A stretch of 64,000 nt of DNA from Rhea pennata (Eukaryota; Chordata; Aves; Rheiformes; Rheidae): contig NC_084677.1 of assembly GCF_028389875.1 (NCBI RefSeq), positions 11,326,017 through 11,390,016 on the forward strand. Reading direction: 5' to 3'. This document shows positions 46,401 through 59,300 of this stretch, piece by piece; the first letter of the stretch is position 1; every line of letters starts with the position of its first letter. Made by a program: the position numbers and the translations under genes. The notes below the pieces were generated by a model. That model did no database searches. It worked only from the letters and a program-made list of their open reading frames with translations, and had not been told where the DNA came from.

Positions 46401-49400
46401 TGGAGAAGGATGGTTGGATATGCAGAGAGCTACAGAATAGCTTGCAGCAAAACAAAGCTGAAATTTTTGTGTTACAGTTATCTTTTTAGGGTAGCTGTGT
46501 GAAAATCCCTGATTTAGTTGGTTGGGTGAGGTTATCCTAGAACTAATCAATTAACTGGACACTTAGAAAAGTTGTAAGATGTTGTACAGCCTGTATCAGA
46601 GTCAATTTTGAAAATCTGAAAATGCTAACTAATCCTTTATTTTGTGGAGGCATGTATTCTGAAAGCATCCGGGTAGACATCCACCTCCTCCAGAGGGCTT
46701 TAATCATTCCTATGTCTCATTTTTCCAATTTGTAAAACAGATGATACTTCTCTTGGATGTTAGAAAGAATGTTGATGCTTATATAAATGTTGACAACAAA
46801 TCAAGTGCAATATGCTACAAGCTCAGATCACTTTGATTTTCAGTGCTACAAGACCAAAGGGAGTTTAAGCTATATATCATGTGTAACAAGTCATGATATA
46901 CAACTTTCTGTAATTTCTGTCTTCTAATCAAAACCAAAACAGGTGTACCTGACTCTAATATACTCATAGAATTCACCTTAAGAGCCAGCAAAATGTATTA
47001 TGGAAGACTTGTCAGCAAAAATTAGTTTGAACTCGGCCAAGCCAGTGTGAAGTTTTGGATGATTATTTTGTGTTGATCTAATTCCTCTCCGTTTTTCATG
47101 CAGCAGAGCAATATGAATAATTAAAGTTAAAATGAGCAGAAAATTCTGGCTCTATTCTGTCAGAGAAAATATTCCCATTAATTTGAGATGGTTGGAATTT
47201 TATTTCTGCAGTAGGTTTCTGATTGCTTCACAGAAAACATCCTTATGTGATGACAGTTGTTTAAGAGCCACAGATCTGCTTTCTTATTTTTAAGGAGAAA
47301 GAACTATAATAAAATCAAGAGATGGTCCAGTCCTCCTAGAATGCTTCTGATGTGTGTCTGTCCCTTTCTGGCCTTCCTTTGAGTGAGCATACACTGGCTC
47401 TTTGTTCAGATCAGAAGCGGGCTTTTGAAGCGAGTAGCCTGATCATCTCAGCTCGCTGAGGCTGAGCTCCCTCCAGCTGCTCAGAAGTGTGCCTGGCTCT
47501 CTGCCTTCTGGATGTGGGAAGAGTCTTCCAGCATGAAACTGGGGGAGCAGGGTAAGGCCTGTGGCACAGGAACTGGGAGAAGTGCAGAAATGAAAAACTG
47601 CTTGTATCTGTATGGCTGGTAATATGTGAAAGGATGAGTCGGTGCCCGTCTTTTTTAGCTTGGGATTGTAGGAGTTTATTTCTATTTGAGTTCTGCTGAC
47701 TTGTCACTAACTGTTTCTTGGGAGGAGACTGCTGAGCACATTTCCATTATAAGATCTCTATGGGTGGAACTTGAGCTCTATGAAAAATTCTTCCATGACT
47801 CGCCTGTGTTTTTATATAATACATCTGTTGCATCAGTCAGGGTACGTAGTCAGGCTGTACTGTCTGCAGTTTCCCTGGAAGTGGTGTCACTAGTTTTGAA
47901 AAGCTGAGGTAAGACAGGAGCCTTTGCAGAGCTGCTGCTTTGCTATCCACGTGGAACTCCCAGTATTATTTACTCTGTCAGTAATTATGTGTCAGAAGGC
48001 CTCCATGAAATATTTTCACAGAATTTCACTTTTCGGACTTAGAAGTAATTGAGCAGATTTTAATATAAACTCATCATCTGTCTGAATTTTTGCTTTCTGT
48101 TTAGGTCACTTTGGAAGCAGGACCCAGGAGAAGCCAACCTATTTTGTTCTCTTAAGATTCAGGAAGCTACTAAAAAGTTGAAATTACCAGTGACAAAATT
48201 AGGCTTTCTAATCTCTTTACTAAGTGCAGAAATGGAACCATTAAGCAGGGTGGAATATTTTTTTTTTACTTAAGCTGTCTGTGATGGAAATAAACCAGTT
48301 ATAATTTTAGCTAGTGTCTGACTGTGTGAAGTGGATGATGAAACGTTAGACCATGAGGATTTACTGCAAGCTGATTCTTAGTCCCAGCAATGATTGATTG
48401 TGCTCTCCCTGCAGGATTTTGTAACTTCAAAATTCAGTATATTTCATGCTGTCTTCTGTCCCACTGACTAGTGATCTGTATTGCTGAAATCATACAACTC
48501 ATATTAAAAAATTACCATGATTTGACTATGGCCTTTTTGGAGGGAAATGTTCTTCTATCATCATAGGGAGCTGCAGAAGCTTTGGAAGCCAAGGGGGAAG
48601 ATAATCACATCATAATGCGAAACTTAAATCATGGGAATTTAAGCCTTAAAAATGTGCTTTATTTTTTACCACTTTTTTTTTTTTTTACGTAAGCACCTGT
48701 ATTTATCTACACCTTTCAACTAATTTAAAATATAACATGATCTGTTCGTGTAGACTTCCCCAGTCAATCCCTCTTTCTTTTTTTAAATCCTTCTTTCCCC
48801 ACACGGTCATTTGGAAGCCCTCATTTTGGTGAAGACTGTTGCAAATTGACGGAAAGAAAGCATATGTATAAAATATATTTCCCCTTCTGTCTTTCCTCTT
48901 TGTGCTTCATATTTTTTTTTTGCCAGTTTTAAATGTCATTCTTTCTCCCCCAAAGGGGGTTCTCCTCCGCTCCTGATACTGCTTATCTTGGTGTCTTGCA
49001 TCTTGCCAGCCTGTATGTGCAGAAGGTTGTCCTGCCTATTTGCAGTTCATTGTACTTATCTTGTCATCTGACAAATATTTGTTATGTGGATACCTCATAG
49101 GTGCAACTACACCTGCACTTTTTTTTTGCCCCTTAGTAGTCACAGTGATCACATACTTGCCTAAAATACTTATAGTGTGTCTGGTGATGCCACCACAGTG
49201 TTGTAAAATACTTCAATACTACTATTAGTTACCCTGTCTTAGTAGGCTTGTATTCAGATTCAAGAAGAGTTAATAACAGTTACATCCTGATCAGTACATA
49301 TATAATCTGAGGGTCCCAGGTCTCTGTTTTGGCAACATGATTGTCACTAGCTCACCTAGCACATAATTTTGCAAATACCTTAATAACCCGTGTGCTGAGA

Positions 49401-50026
49401 TAGTTGTGATAAAACTGAAGCAAAAATGAGAGCTAATTCACACTGTGGTAATCATGCTGGGCTGTCCAGATAATTCATTGATAATTCCTAGTTTTCTGAA
49501 CAGGTAAGAGATACTACTGTTGTTTTATCTTGGAGGTTTTGGCTTGCTGGGTTTTGTATTGCTTCGGTCTTGGAAATGACTTGCCTCCCAGTTTTATTGC
49601 CAAAGCCTGCAGGTAAAAGGTCAGGAATGGGACAATATAGTGTATGTGTAAATCCACTTACGATATCCTGAGCTCTGAAAGAGATGGCCTAAACAGGGGA
49701 AGAGAGGAATGCTGACAAATGTCAGCCATAGGCAACAGGTGGTGTTTGCAGTCCCTTGGATTTTATAGTATTATTCTATTCTGGTTATGTCCTTTGTGTA
49801 TCCTGTAACATTGTAAAGTTGGGTGCCCTCTGGAAATCCAGGTTCTGTACTGAGGCATTCAAAACCACATGTATTCAGACATCCATTTTATGCAGCCATA
49901 TGCAAATGCTTGAGGGTTTATTTTTGTTGGTTATTTTAGGTGCTGGTGTGCTATAAACATTAGATCTGTACGTGCTTTTATTATTTTAATAGCAACTCAT
50001 TCTTTTTTTTTTTCTCTCCCACCCAG
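43451..50026 (+). other. First intron(s) of EEF2K
   Basis: Mostly unique AT-rich DNA. Contains a CT/C microsatellite at about 44214-44238 and a T-run near 48672. Possible 5' untranslated exons with good donors were noticed (for example near 47907) but none can be supported. Confidence 0.55.
44214..44238. repeat. (CT)n / poly-C low-complexity run
   Basis: CTCTCTCTCTC followed by a run of C in EEF2K intron 1. Confidence 0.85.
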
Positions 50027-50351
50027 CTTCTTCCCTCCATTTGCATGTGCATTGGAATAGTGGCTGCTTTAATCATCGCAGGAGTTAAACCAACCTTCCA
50101 CAAATATGGCAGACGAGGACCTTATTTTTCGTATGGAAGGAATTGATAATGCTAGATCAACTAAAATGAAGTCTGGAAATTATCCTGATGCTGATAGTGA
50201 TGATGAAGACAATTATTACATCTGTCCAATAACTGATGATCCAGTTTCTAACAAGTCTGCTAGTATCAAAGTTGACAATTATTATAGCAACTTGGCAAAA
50301 ACTGAACGGTACAGTTCAAGCTCTTCACCTAGCAACTCGTTCCACTTTAAG
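50027..50351 (+). CDS. EEF2K start-codon exon
   Basis: Acceptor CACCCAG at 50026 after a T/C tract, donor AAG|GTAAGC. 79 nt of 5' UTR precede ATG 50106; residues 1-82 follow. It includes the ICPITDDP motif and the Ser-rich stretch up to Ser78. Confidence 0.95.
50045..50146 (+). other. EEF2K upstream ORF overlapping the start codon
   Basis: The upstream ATG at 50045 opens a 33-codon frame beginning MCIGIVAALIIAGVK that ends TGA at 50144-50146, past the main start and in another frame. The uATG context is weak (T at -3 and +4), so leaky scanning to the strong main ATG is expected. Confidence 0.6.
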
Positions 50352-53300
50352 GTAAGCATCGATTCCAGCCTTCAGTGAGGTTCTGATTTTAATTACTTGT
50401 CATGAGAGATAAGGATAAAGATTCTCAAACTGATTCATTTGTTGTTACTAACACGTTTATTGAGAATATCCAGCTGTTACTATTCTAGAATTGCAGTTAA
50501 TTCCCCTAAGCCAATAGTCCAACACTGACTTTGAATTACTTAGTCCCTTTTAGTTCAGCAGAATCCAGGATGACAATTAAGTAACGCATTAATTGGGAGT
50601 TTGTAGAGATAGTATTTGTTGTATTAGAGATAGAGTATTAGAGATAGCCAGTTTGGTGCTAGGAGAAAATATTTTCCCATAGATTGTGCCAGACAAAGTT
50701 AACAATCCATTTTCCTTCTTTTATTTGAACAAAACTAATGTTATTTTTGTAATATAACCTAAAAACCCATTTTTAAGAGATTTGATTTGCTTCATGAGAA
50801 GTTCTTAACATATTGACTGTAGCACTTGGGCATGTAGTGTCACATTGGCCGAAGCTTCTGAGGTGTCTGACATTTTTTAAATGAAAGGCAATCATAGCAT
50901 TGCAGAGAGATCAAAGGACTGTAGCTGGTGCTTCCTTGGCAGTATGTCCTGTCCCAATCCTCCCTTTGCATGGATCAGACCAGGCAAAAGGAAGAGAACC
51001 CACAGGAGCTGGTGCCTCAAGAACACAAGTGACCTTCTCTCTGTAGGTTAAATATTCCAAATATGCAGCATTCATGCTAATGTGATATGTCTCTTGGATT
51101 TTGTCTACACTAAGACTTAATGTGTTTTATTAACATACTTTTTATAGATGCTCTAAAATCTTAGTTATGCCTAATACATGCTTTATTCCTAGAGAGATAC
51201 CTTAGGGTTTTTTTCAGTCAGTTAACATGTAAATACAGTAACACATTCAAAGTAAAACCATCTTGTCTGTAATAAGATTTTTACATATGGTAGGAATATG
51301 TACAATTTAATATTTTTATTAACTAAGGAAAGTAAGGAGTAAAAGTTTAATAGAGATAAAAAGACAGATTTTAATGTATGCCATGCTAAGCAAGTCAAGA
51401 TCTAATAGGGAGCTTAGTCTTCAATTTGATATATACATTTTAGCACATACATATGCCTCTAGGTTTACAGGATATATGGAAGTTTAAGTCATGTGGCCTG
51501 AGATAAATCTGACAAGGACTTAAGAAATTGCACCTATTCCCTCCTTCTAAGTTATCTTGCTGATTCTGCTGGAAGTTAAAGTCCTGTAGCAGGGGTAGCA
51601 GAATATAATTTCTCCCTGTGCTTTGGCCATCATAGTCTGACATTTTAGCTTGTATCACAGAAAATGTATTGGGTTCAGATGCAGAGCAGGCAGGTCTGTC
51701 TTTTTTTTTTTTTTTTTTTTTCTTCCTACCCACAGAAATGGTGACTTCCAACACAAGGTGAAGCAGACAGCTGGGACTGGTAACATCTTAAACTGCTGCA
51801 ACCTGGTCTACTGAGAGTTCACTTCTAGACCTCAAAGCTAATGGCGGTCTAGGCCATTGATAGTGATATGCAAAGACAGACGGAAGAATTAGTATTGACT
51901 CTCTGCCTTTAAACAGGACTCAGCAATATTTGATTAGTTAATTAGTAGACAAGGCCCTTTCAACTCATATTTGCCAGTATAAAAAAGTGCCAACTTACCT
52001 GAATAGGCTTCTTCACAGATATTCTAAGAATTAACTTAAATTAGCAATGTAAGTTGAAAAATGGCTTTTAAGTGGGAAAGACACTTTTTTATTATTAATC
52101 AAGAGAAAGAAAGCTTTTTCAGTCATTTGTCTTATGTGTATTTTCCTACTTATGTGTTTCTTGTGCATCCTTCAGAATGACACACAAGATTGCTCTAAGC
52201 ATGGCTCTGTGGTTGACCATAGTCGGGTAGGTTAAAACAAAATACGAACGTTGTGTTTAATAGACACTTAAAGATTTCCTTTTTTTTCTTTTTTTTTTTA
52301 ATTTTCCCTTTTATGATGGTCTTGTTCATTATTTCACTGTCTGGGAGAACTGCTTGCCTCAGCCCATATAAGTCATCAGAATTTTAAAAGATGACTATAA
52401 AAGAAATGAAATATTATCTATCTCTTGTTCTCTACCTTGAAACGTCAGTTCCTTTTAGAGTGCGTATCTGTAGTTATTACTTCACATTATTTGCTACTGT
52501 GAGCAAGAACAGAATAGATGCCAGACATCTCCTTAGTCTGTATGGCATTCATATGCCTACAGCAGCAGAAACAACATTAGTGCAGTTTACATGAAGTCCA
52601 ACTTTCCGTTGTTTTGAAGACTAGAATACAGCTTTTGTACAAAGAACCTCACAGGATCAAGTGCAAGGAACTCATTTAAATCATTATCTCTCATGGACCT
52701 TGAACACCTTTTGGAGAGGGACTGTACTCAAGGGTGACTTGACATAGATAACTGACCAAATAATTCCTGCAAACTGCCATTGTACTTCTTTTCATCCTTT
52801 CATATTCATTTCATATGTATTCAAGGATGGATGTTCCATTCTTCATATGAAATGTGAACATGGTCAGAGGCAACTTCATTTTGGAATGAAACAAGCAGCA
52901 AACTTTTCTCATTATGTGTTTTAATACTTGTTTAATTTATTTATTGTTTCTTTTCGTTTCATGGTTTTATTGTCAGAAACATTTAAATTGTTTGCCAAGT
53001 GTGCTGATTCACTATTGAAATAGAAAAGAACGTGACAAATTTAAAGATCAGCTTCTTCCAAAACTTTCTTGATATCATTGTTAACATTAAGTTATACTGT
53101 ACTTTTTTTTCTTTTTAGTTTTGACTGAGATTTAAATTCTCAAAAAAACATGCAATATTTTAAAAGTTACTCTTTCTGCGTAGTTCAGTCACAGAAGCAG
53201 TAACGTAGTCTCAGAGATGCCAGTATTTTCCTTCAGGGCAGCAGTGGTGGGTGCCTTGGGGTACGAAGTGGCATTTTCTCCTGTTTACCTTGCAGAAGGC

Positions 53301-56300
53301 ATTTGGCACATCATAGGATCATATCTCAAGTTCTCTTGGAGCAACAGAATGTTAAAAGAGGAGCATCAAAATGTTAAAAGAAAAATATCTGTGTTGGCTT
53401 GTAGATACAGGCTGTTCTGTATCTACAATGAGCAAACTCATTTTCATTTTTGCTGTTGACTTGGTGGAGGTTTAAATTCCAGACACACAGCTATTGTTAC
53501 AATAATTCATTTTCATAGCATGCTCATTTCTTCTTTCTTATCTTTTGAGGAACACAGTTTGGGAGCATTAGGAATTGCAGATTTTTTTCCTTCTTCATAT
53601 TGTTCTATCACTTACTGTTTTTTTTCCCCACTTAAAACATCAGCATGTGCTGGGTTAATTATAACAATCCTAAAAATCAAAATAGTAAAAGCTAATTATT
53701 TAAAAATGTCATCTAGGCATGACTAATTGATATTTGCTGCATGTGTTAGAGATATTTGTAAATTACAACTCCTTTTTTGCAAATTATACTTACCTTCTAT
53801 GTATATGCTAGACCAGGTTCTGTTCTCTGTAACTTTATAGTGGTGCATATTAAATCAAAACCTAATGCTTTTTATTTCTGAACTGTGTTTCATTATATTT
53901 GAAATTACCGAATGTCAGAGTGGTGTTCTGTGCCAGATACAGAAAGGGGGGAGAAAATTTTGGAGGAAGATTGTCCTGACCTGCTGCTGGCATGGTCCCT
54001 GCTCTGAATAGTGTTTTGGGGACATGCACAGTTGCACATCTTTATAACCTTGGGATTGAGATGTACTCTAAGAAATGACATTTCTGTGGATTGCTGCTGA
54101 TTGTAAACAACCTTTTGTAACTTCAGGAAACTTGGAAACATGCTATTGAGAAAGCTAAACACATGCCTGATCCCTGGGCAGAATTTCATCTTGAGGACAT
54201 TGAGACAGAATACGCCACTCGTTACAGGTCTGTAGGTCTTGCTTTTAATGCTGACGTTAAAGGGGTTTTACTGGCTTATATTGAAGGGCTATGTTCATGT
54301 GGTACAGAGCATGTATAACACCTGTCCAACTGTGCCCCAAAATGAGCGTGCCTTAACTGAATTTTGCAGGAATATGTAAATGCAAGACATGGTCAAAAAA
54401 TAAAACATTCCGGCAAACCAATGTCCCATTCTTCCTGTCTGTCCTACTTTAGTATGTAGAAGTTTTATCATCCAGAGACACAGTCAGGAAATAAGTCTGA
54501 AAAGTATTTTCTGGTTGATTTATTAATTCTCTAAACTTAATCTAATAAAGAAAATAAAACCTAATAAATAGGCAGTGTTTACAGTTTAAAGGTTTTTTTA
54601 AAAAAGAAAAAAGGCAACATATTACTCTGTGCCTTTCCCAAAATAGCAGTTTTATTGTTGCCTGTGCATGCAGTGTTGCTGCATGTGGCTGGAATTTAAG
54701 TCCTTAAAAAGCCAAGAATAACTCAGCACAGTGTACGTGCTGAAACTGAGTCTGACCCTTAAAGTATTCTGAGTGCTTTGAGCACAGGCTTTGCCAGAAG
54801 GGTTACTCTAGTGACACAGGTTTATTGGTGAATGGACTAGGAGTGAGGAGCTAGTTAATTACCCCTTAGCATCTGTATTTGGGGAAGGCCCCTTTTCCCC
54901 TTGCATGGCACTAGCCCACAGCATTTTTCCTCCCCACAGACTGTATCTGTCCGTGGTCAGCTGCACAATCCTGGAATAGTTTTCATATTTTGAAGTATAA
55001 GAAAGTTATAATACTGTATTAGGACCAGTTGAATACCTTATTAAGAAGAGACAACTCTGATTTCTCCCCCACTTCTCCCCAGCACCTTTTTTGCTTGTTG
55101 CAAACTGGGGTAGTGAAAAGTATCTACAAGAGTATCGAGGATATCTGCAAGGACGAAGTACCCAGAACAAGCTGGGAGGAACCAGGCTGGAAACAGTCAT
55201 ATATTGCTAATTCAGCCACTGTGGTTCTCACTTCAGTGGTGAGTTAAAGGAGTGAGGAGAAATGACAGTCCTACTCCTTGTGTTTTCATAGGGACATGCA
55301 GAGACTTGTTCTTCCGCTGATGCAGTGTGGGCAGTTCTTGGCATTCCTGCTTCTCACAGCCACGGCTGGTGTTGCATTCTGCTCACATCCTTGGCAAGCC
55401 TGTGGCAGCTCCCTAGCCACAGGCTTGGGAACTAGGATTATGCAAGATAAAGAAGTACAGGCATTGGGGATGGGATGACTTTCTGCATTTTTAGTAAGAG
55501 GCACAAATCCTGATTTTGCAGATACAATGCAGTTACTGGAGACTGGGTTGAAGATGAAGTCCTCATCAAGATGGCTCCACAAGTAAGATCATGTCTTTCA
55601 TGTGTATCAGCAATCAAATTTGTTAGATTCTTCCTTTCACTGAATAGTTTCTGTAAGATATCTTTCTCTTTATAAGAGATTTGGAGTCTCAGTATCACTT
55701 TTTTTTTTCTTTTTTTTTCTTCCTACCTCTTGTCTTTTCTTTTTCTGTTCCTCCATTATATTCTGGTGTCCCAGCAGCATTTCCTCCCCAGAATAAAGTA
55801 GAACATGAAGTCAGCCTGAACCCATCAGTGACATAAAGTGTTCATTCCTTTCCCAGAATGGCCCTCCAGTTTGAGCCCTTCCGTCTGCTGCTGGCAGTGC
55901 TCTGAGCCTGATCTGCCTGCCTGGCAATCGGCCTACTGTGTTCTCTCTAATAATAATTTCTGCTCTTGGGATGAAAACAGACTGAATTTTTTGTATGAGA
56001 GTGGAAACTACTGCCATTTCCCAGTTGCATTTTGGGGTTGGTGGTGTGTTAGAATCGTGTTGTTCTGTGCTATCATGTTTCTGATACCTACAGAGATGTT
56101 GCTGTGAATGGCACATCTTGTGTGGAAGCCTAAATGAGGGCTTGAGGTCTGTGAAGCCAGCTGCAATAGTTCTCAAAAGACCTGACTGCAAACTGGAGAG
56201 AGATTTTAAATGGCATCTTTAAAAGACGCATCACGTTTACTCCATGGGAAATTGAGGAAGGAGGTTCATTCCCAATGTCTTATTTCCAAATTTCTGTGTT

Positions 56301-59300
56301 ATGTTGCCTGTGGTGGGCTGTCACTTTCCTTTGAGGGGATGGATACTGTATAAAGCCTATTTGAAAAATGCTTTCTCCAGTTAGAAAGGGGGAGGGTGTG
56401 TGACCATGTTGGGGGTTAGGTTTAGCTCAGTTGGTTAGAGCATGGTGCTAATAATGCCAAGGTCACAGGTTTGATCCCTGTACGGGCCACTCATTTGAGG
56501 GTTAGACTAGATGATCTCCAGAGGTCCCTTCCAACCTTACCAATTCTATGACTTATGTCTCTTACTGGTTAGAAATTAACTTTGTGGAAGTGACAATACT
56601 TTTTTTTTTTTTTTTTTTTTTTTTTTCCCAAGCCCTTTGGCCGTGGAGCGATGCGGGAGTGTTTTAGAACGTAAGTATATGCTGACTTTCTTTGTTGGCC
56701 TCCATGCAGTATTTTCTTCTGCATGGTGAGCGGAATTTCTCTTAGATATGAGAACTGTGTAAAGTACACCTTTACTGTGTAAAGGTCTCTATTTAGCTCT
56801 CTGCTGTGCATTTCTAAAAGGCATAGCTGAAGGCTTTATTCTTCTTTGTGCAATCCAGCCACAATACTGGAAACAACATTAAGAAAGTAGAAGATGGTGC
56901 CTTCTCTTAAAGTGTAGATGTGATGAGAGAGTGAGGTGAGTCCTCAACTCAGCCACATTCAGGAAAGAAAGCTGTTCTCTCAAAGTTTATTTTGGATCAC
57001 ATGTACCACAGTAACCATATTCTAAGTAAATTGGAGCTTGAAGATTAACAACTATTCTTTCCAGAAGAGTAAAGTAGAAGAAGGGAAAGGAGGAACTTTC
57101 CCTTGCACAGAGTGTGTTAGTAAATATGATTGTGGGCATTAGCATCTAGCTATAAATTAGTTCATGCTAGAAGACTACCCCACCCTTTCCAGGCTTTGGA
57201 AATGAATACTTCTTGGAAAAGGTGCATGTATGTTTGAAGCTACTCCCCCCCCCCCCCTTTCCGGCTGCAGGATCTAGAGCAGATACATTTCACATCTGAT
57301 TTCATTTGTCACTCCTGAATGACAGAAGCATGATGTTTTGAACTTCTAGAAAAAAGGGGACAAAGTAACCCCTCTGTCTTCAAATGTGCAGTTTCAGTAA
57401 CACTTCATGCTGATGGCTGTGTTCTTGCAAAGCCAGATACAGCAGCGAGAGAAGCCTAGGAAGTAACAAGCGCCAGTTTGGGGACATTGCTTTCAGTTCT
57501 TTTTTCCGAGTGACCAAGTTCCTCCTTACAGAATATCTTGAGTAGTGACATAAACAGAAATTTCTTTGCAGCTTTACCTTAACCTCTTGTTTGTGAGCAA
57601 ATATAACTTGTGTGTAAGCTTCCCTTCTCCTTAATTTTCCGTAACTCACAGTGGTGCACTGATATCTCTCATCCAGAGCCCTCTGTATTTTTAAAATTTT
57701 GCAAGTCTCTGTCAGTGCAGTGACAGCATTGGCTGCACTTCACTTGATGAATCATGAAGAGTGTTGGCTTTAGAAATGCATATGGGCTTGCTTATTTTGT
57801 GCAGGAATAACTTGTTTCTTCAAAGAATTGGACAGGTCTCAAAACTTTTTTCCTTTCCTCTGTGTCCCATGTGAATGAATTCAACTCCTCTAGGAAAGAA
57901 GACTCTGATTGCTTTGAAATTCATGGTAAAAATGTGGGAGTTTTACCCATTTGATTTTAACATGGGCATCTGCAACCACTGGGTGCCTGCTTAATTCATT
58001 TACTGGCACCAGCAGATCCTCTGTAGTTAAATCTTTTTTTCCTTCACTCTTGAGGCATCTATGGTTTAAAGATTTGAACATCAACAAAAACTAAAAATTA
58101 AAAACTACATCAAAGAAATAATTCTAGGCTGCAGTTTTCAAATTCTAGGAACATTGAGGATACTGAGTAGCCACCTGTGTGTGTTGAGAAAGCAACTGTT
58201 TGCTCTTATCATAGGAGAGGGTTCTCTCTTCTCAGTTCATGTTTGAAAGGCTGCTCCCTGTTATTTTCTGCCAACAATAATTGTTGACTTTAGACTAAGG
58301 GGCTGAGACAGCACCAGCCTCTTGTGCTCTGGATTGGAGGGGCTGGGAGTGAGAAAAGGAGAAAGGTCAGAGTACAAATAGGAAATCACACAGGCATTTT
58401 AACAAGTCCCAGCCATTCATTTGAAATGTTCCTCCTGCTCCCCACACATCTGTGCTTTGTTTTTCAGCTAAAATATCTGTCTGCATAAATGACACAGGAC
58501 CAGCTCCTCACTGAGGATAATGCTGATCTCATGGCCTGGCTCTTTCCAGGGAGGCAAAGAAATGAGGAAGATTGAATTTAAATACTCGCTTTTCCTTTCA
58601 TCAACAGCTCTATTTGTCTTTCAGGAAAAAGCTGTCCAACTTCTTACACACGCAGAACTGGAAAGGTGCTTATAACTATGTTGCCAAGCAATACATAGAG
58701 AGTGTAGGCAGGGATGTGTATTTTGAGGATGTCCGACTTCAGATGGAAGCAAAACTGTGGGGAGAAGAGTACAACAGACACAAGCCACCAAAACAGGTAC
58801 TTTCAAACATCTTGCTAAGCAAAAAATCAATCTTTCTCTTCTAACAGAGAGGCTTTCAAATGAATTTAACAGAGATAAACTATTCAAATTCCATTAAAGT
58901 TAATTGCTCAGATAAATTCAGCCCTACAGTGTTTTCCATTAAACAGCAGTTGATTTTTAATGAAGCAAATGCAGAAATTGCTTTTCTCATTCAAAGTCAC
59001 TGGCTGCTTGTTTGTGAGTGTCTGACTGTTCTCAGCTGTTGACTCAAGACCAAAATAGAAGTGTTTGCTCTTTTAGATATTTGCCCAGCTGCTTTTCAGA
59101 TAACCAGTAGTGTCACAGAATTTGTTGCTAGCAGCAGTCTGAGCAATCACTTAACTGTTAGTGCACCTGGAAAGTTAGATGCCCAAGTCTTGTAAAGGTA
59201 TCTAAACTGGCATTGATTTCAGGGACAGCTGAGAACCCACATGATTTTATAAAGCTGTCCTATGTTGCCTAAATGCAGGCTTCTGAGGAGAGGTCAACAA

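Noticed and set aside
55286-56191. Several minus-strand open frames of 86-126 codons in EEF2K introns
   Set aside because: Overlapping frames without start context or homology, crossing a real EEF2K exon on the other strand.
56414-56489. A functional tRNA-Ile gene
   Set aside because: The 5' end and box B are degraded and it is fused directly to a CR1 tail, so it is a SINE head.
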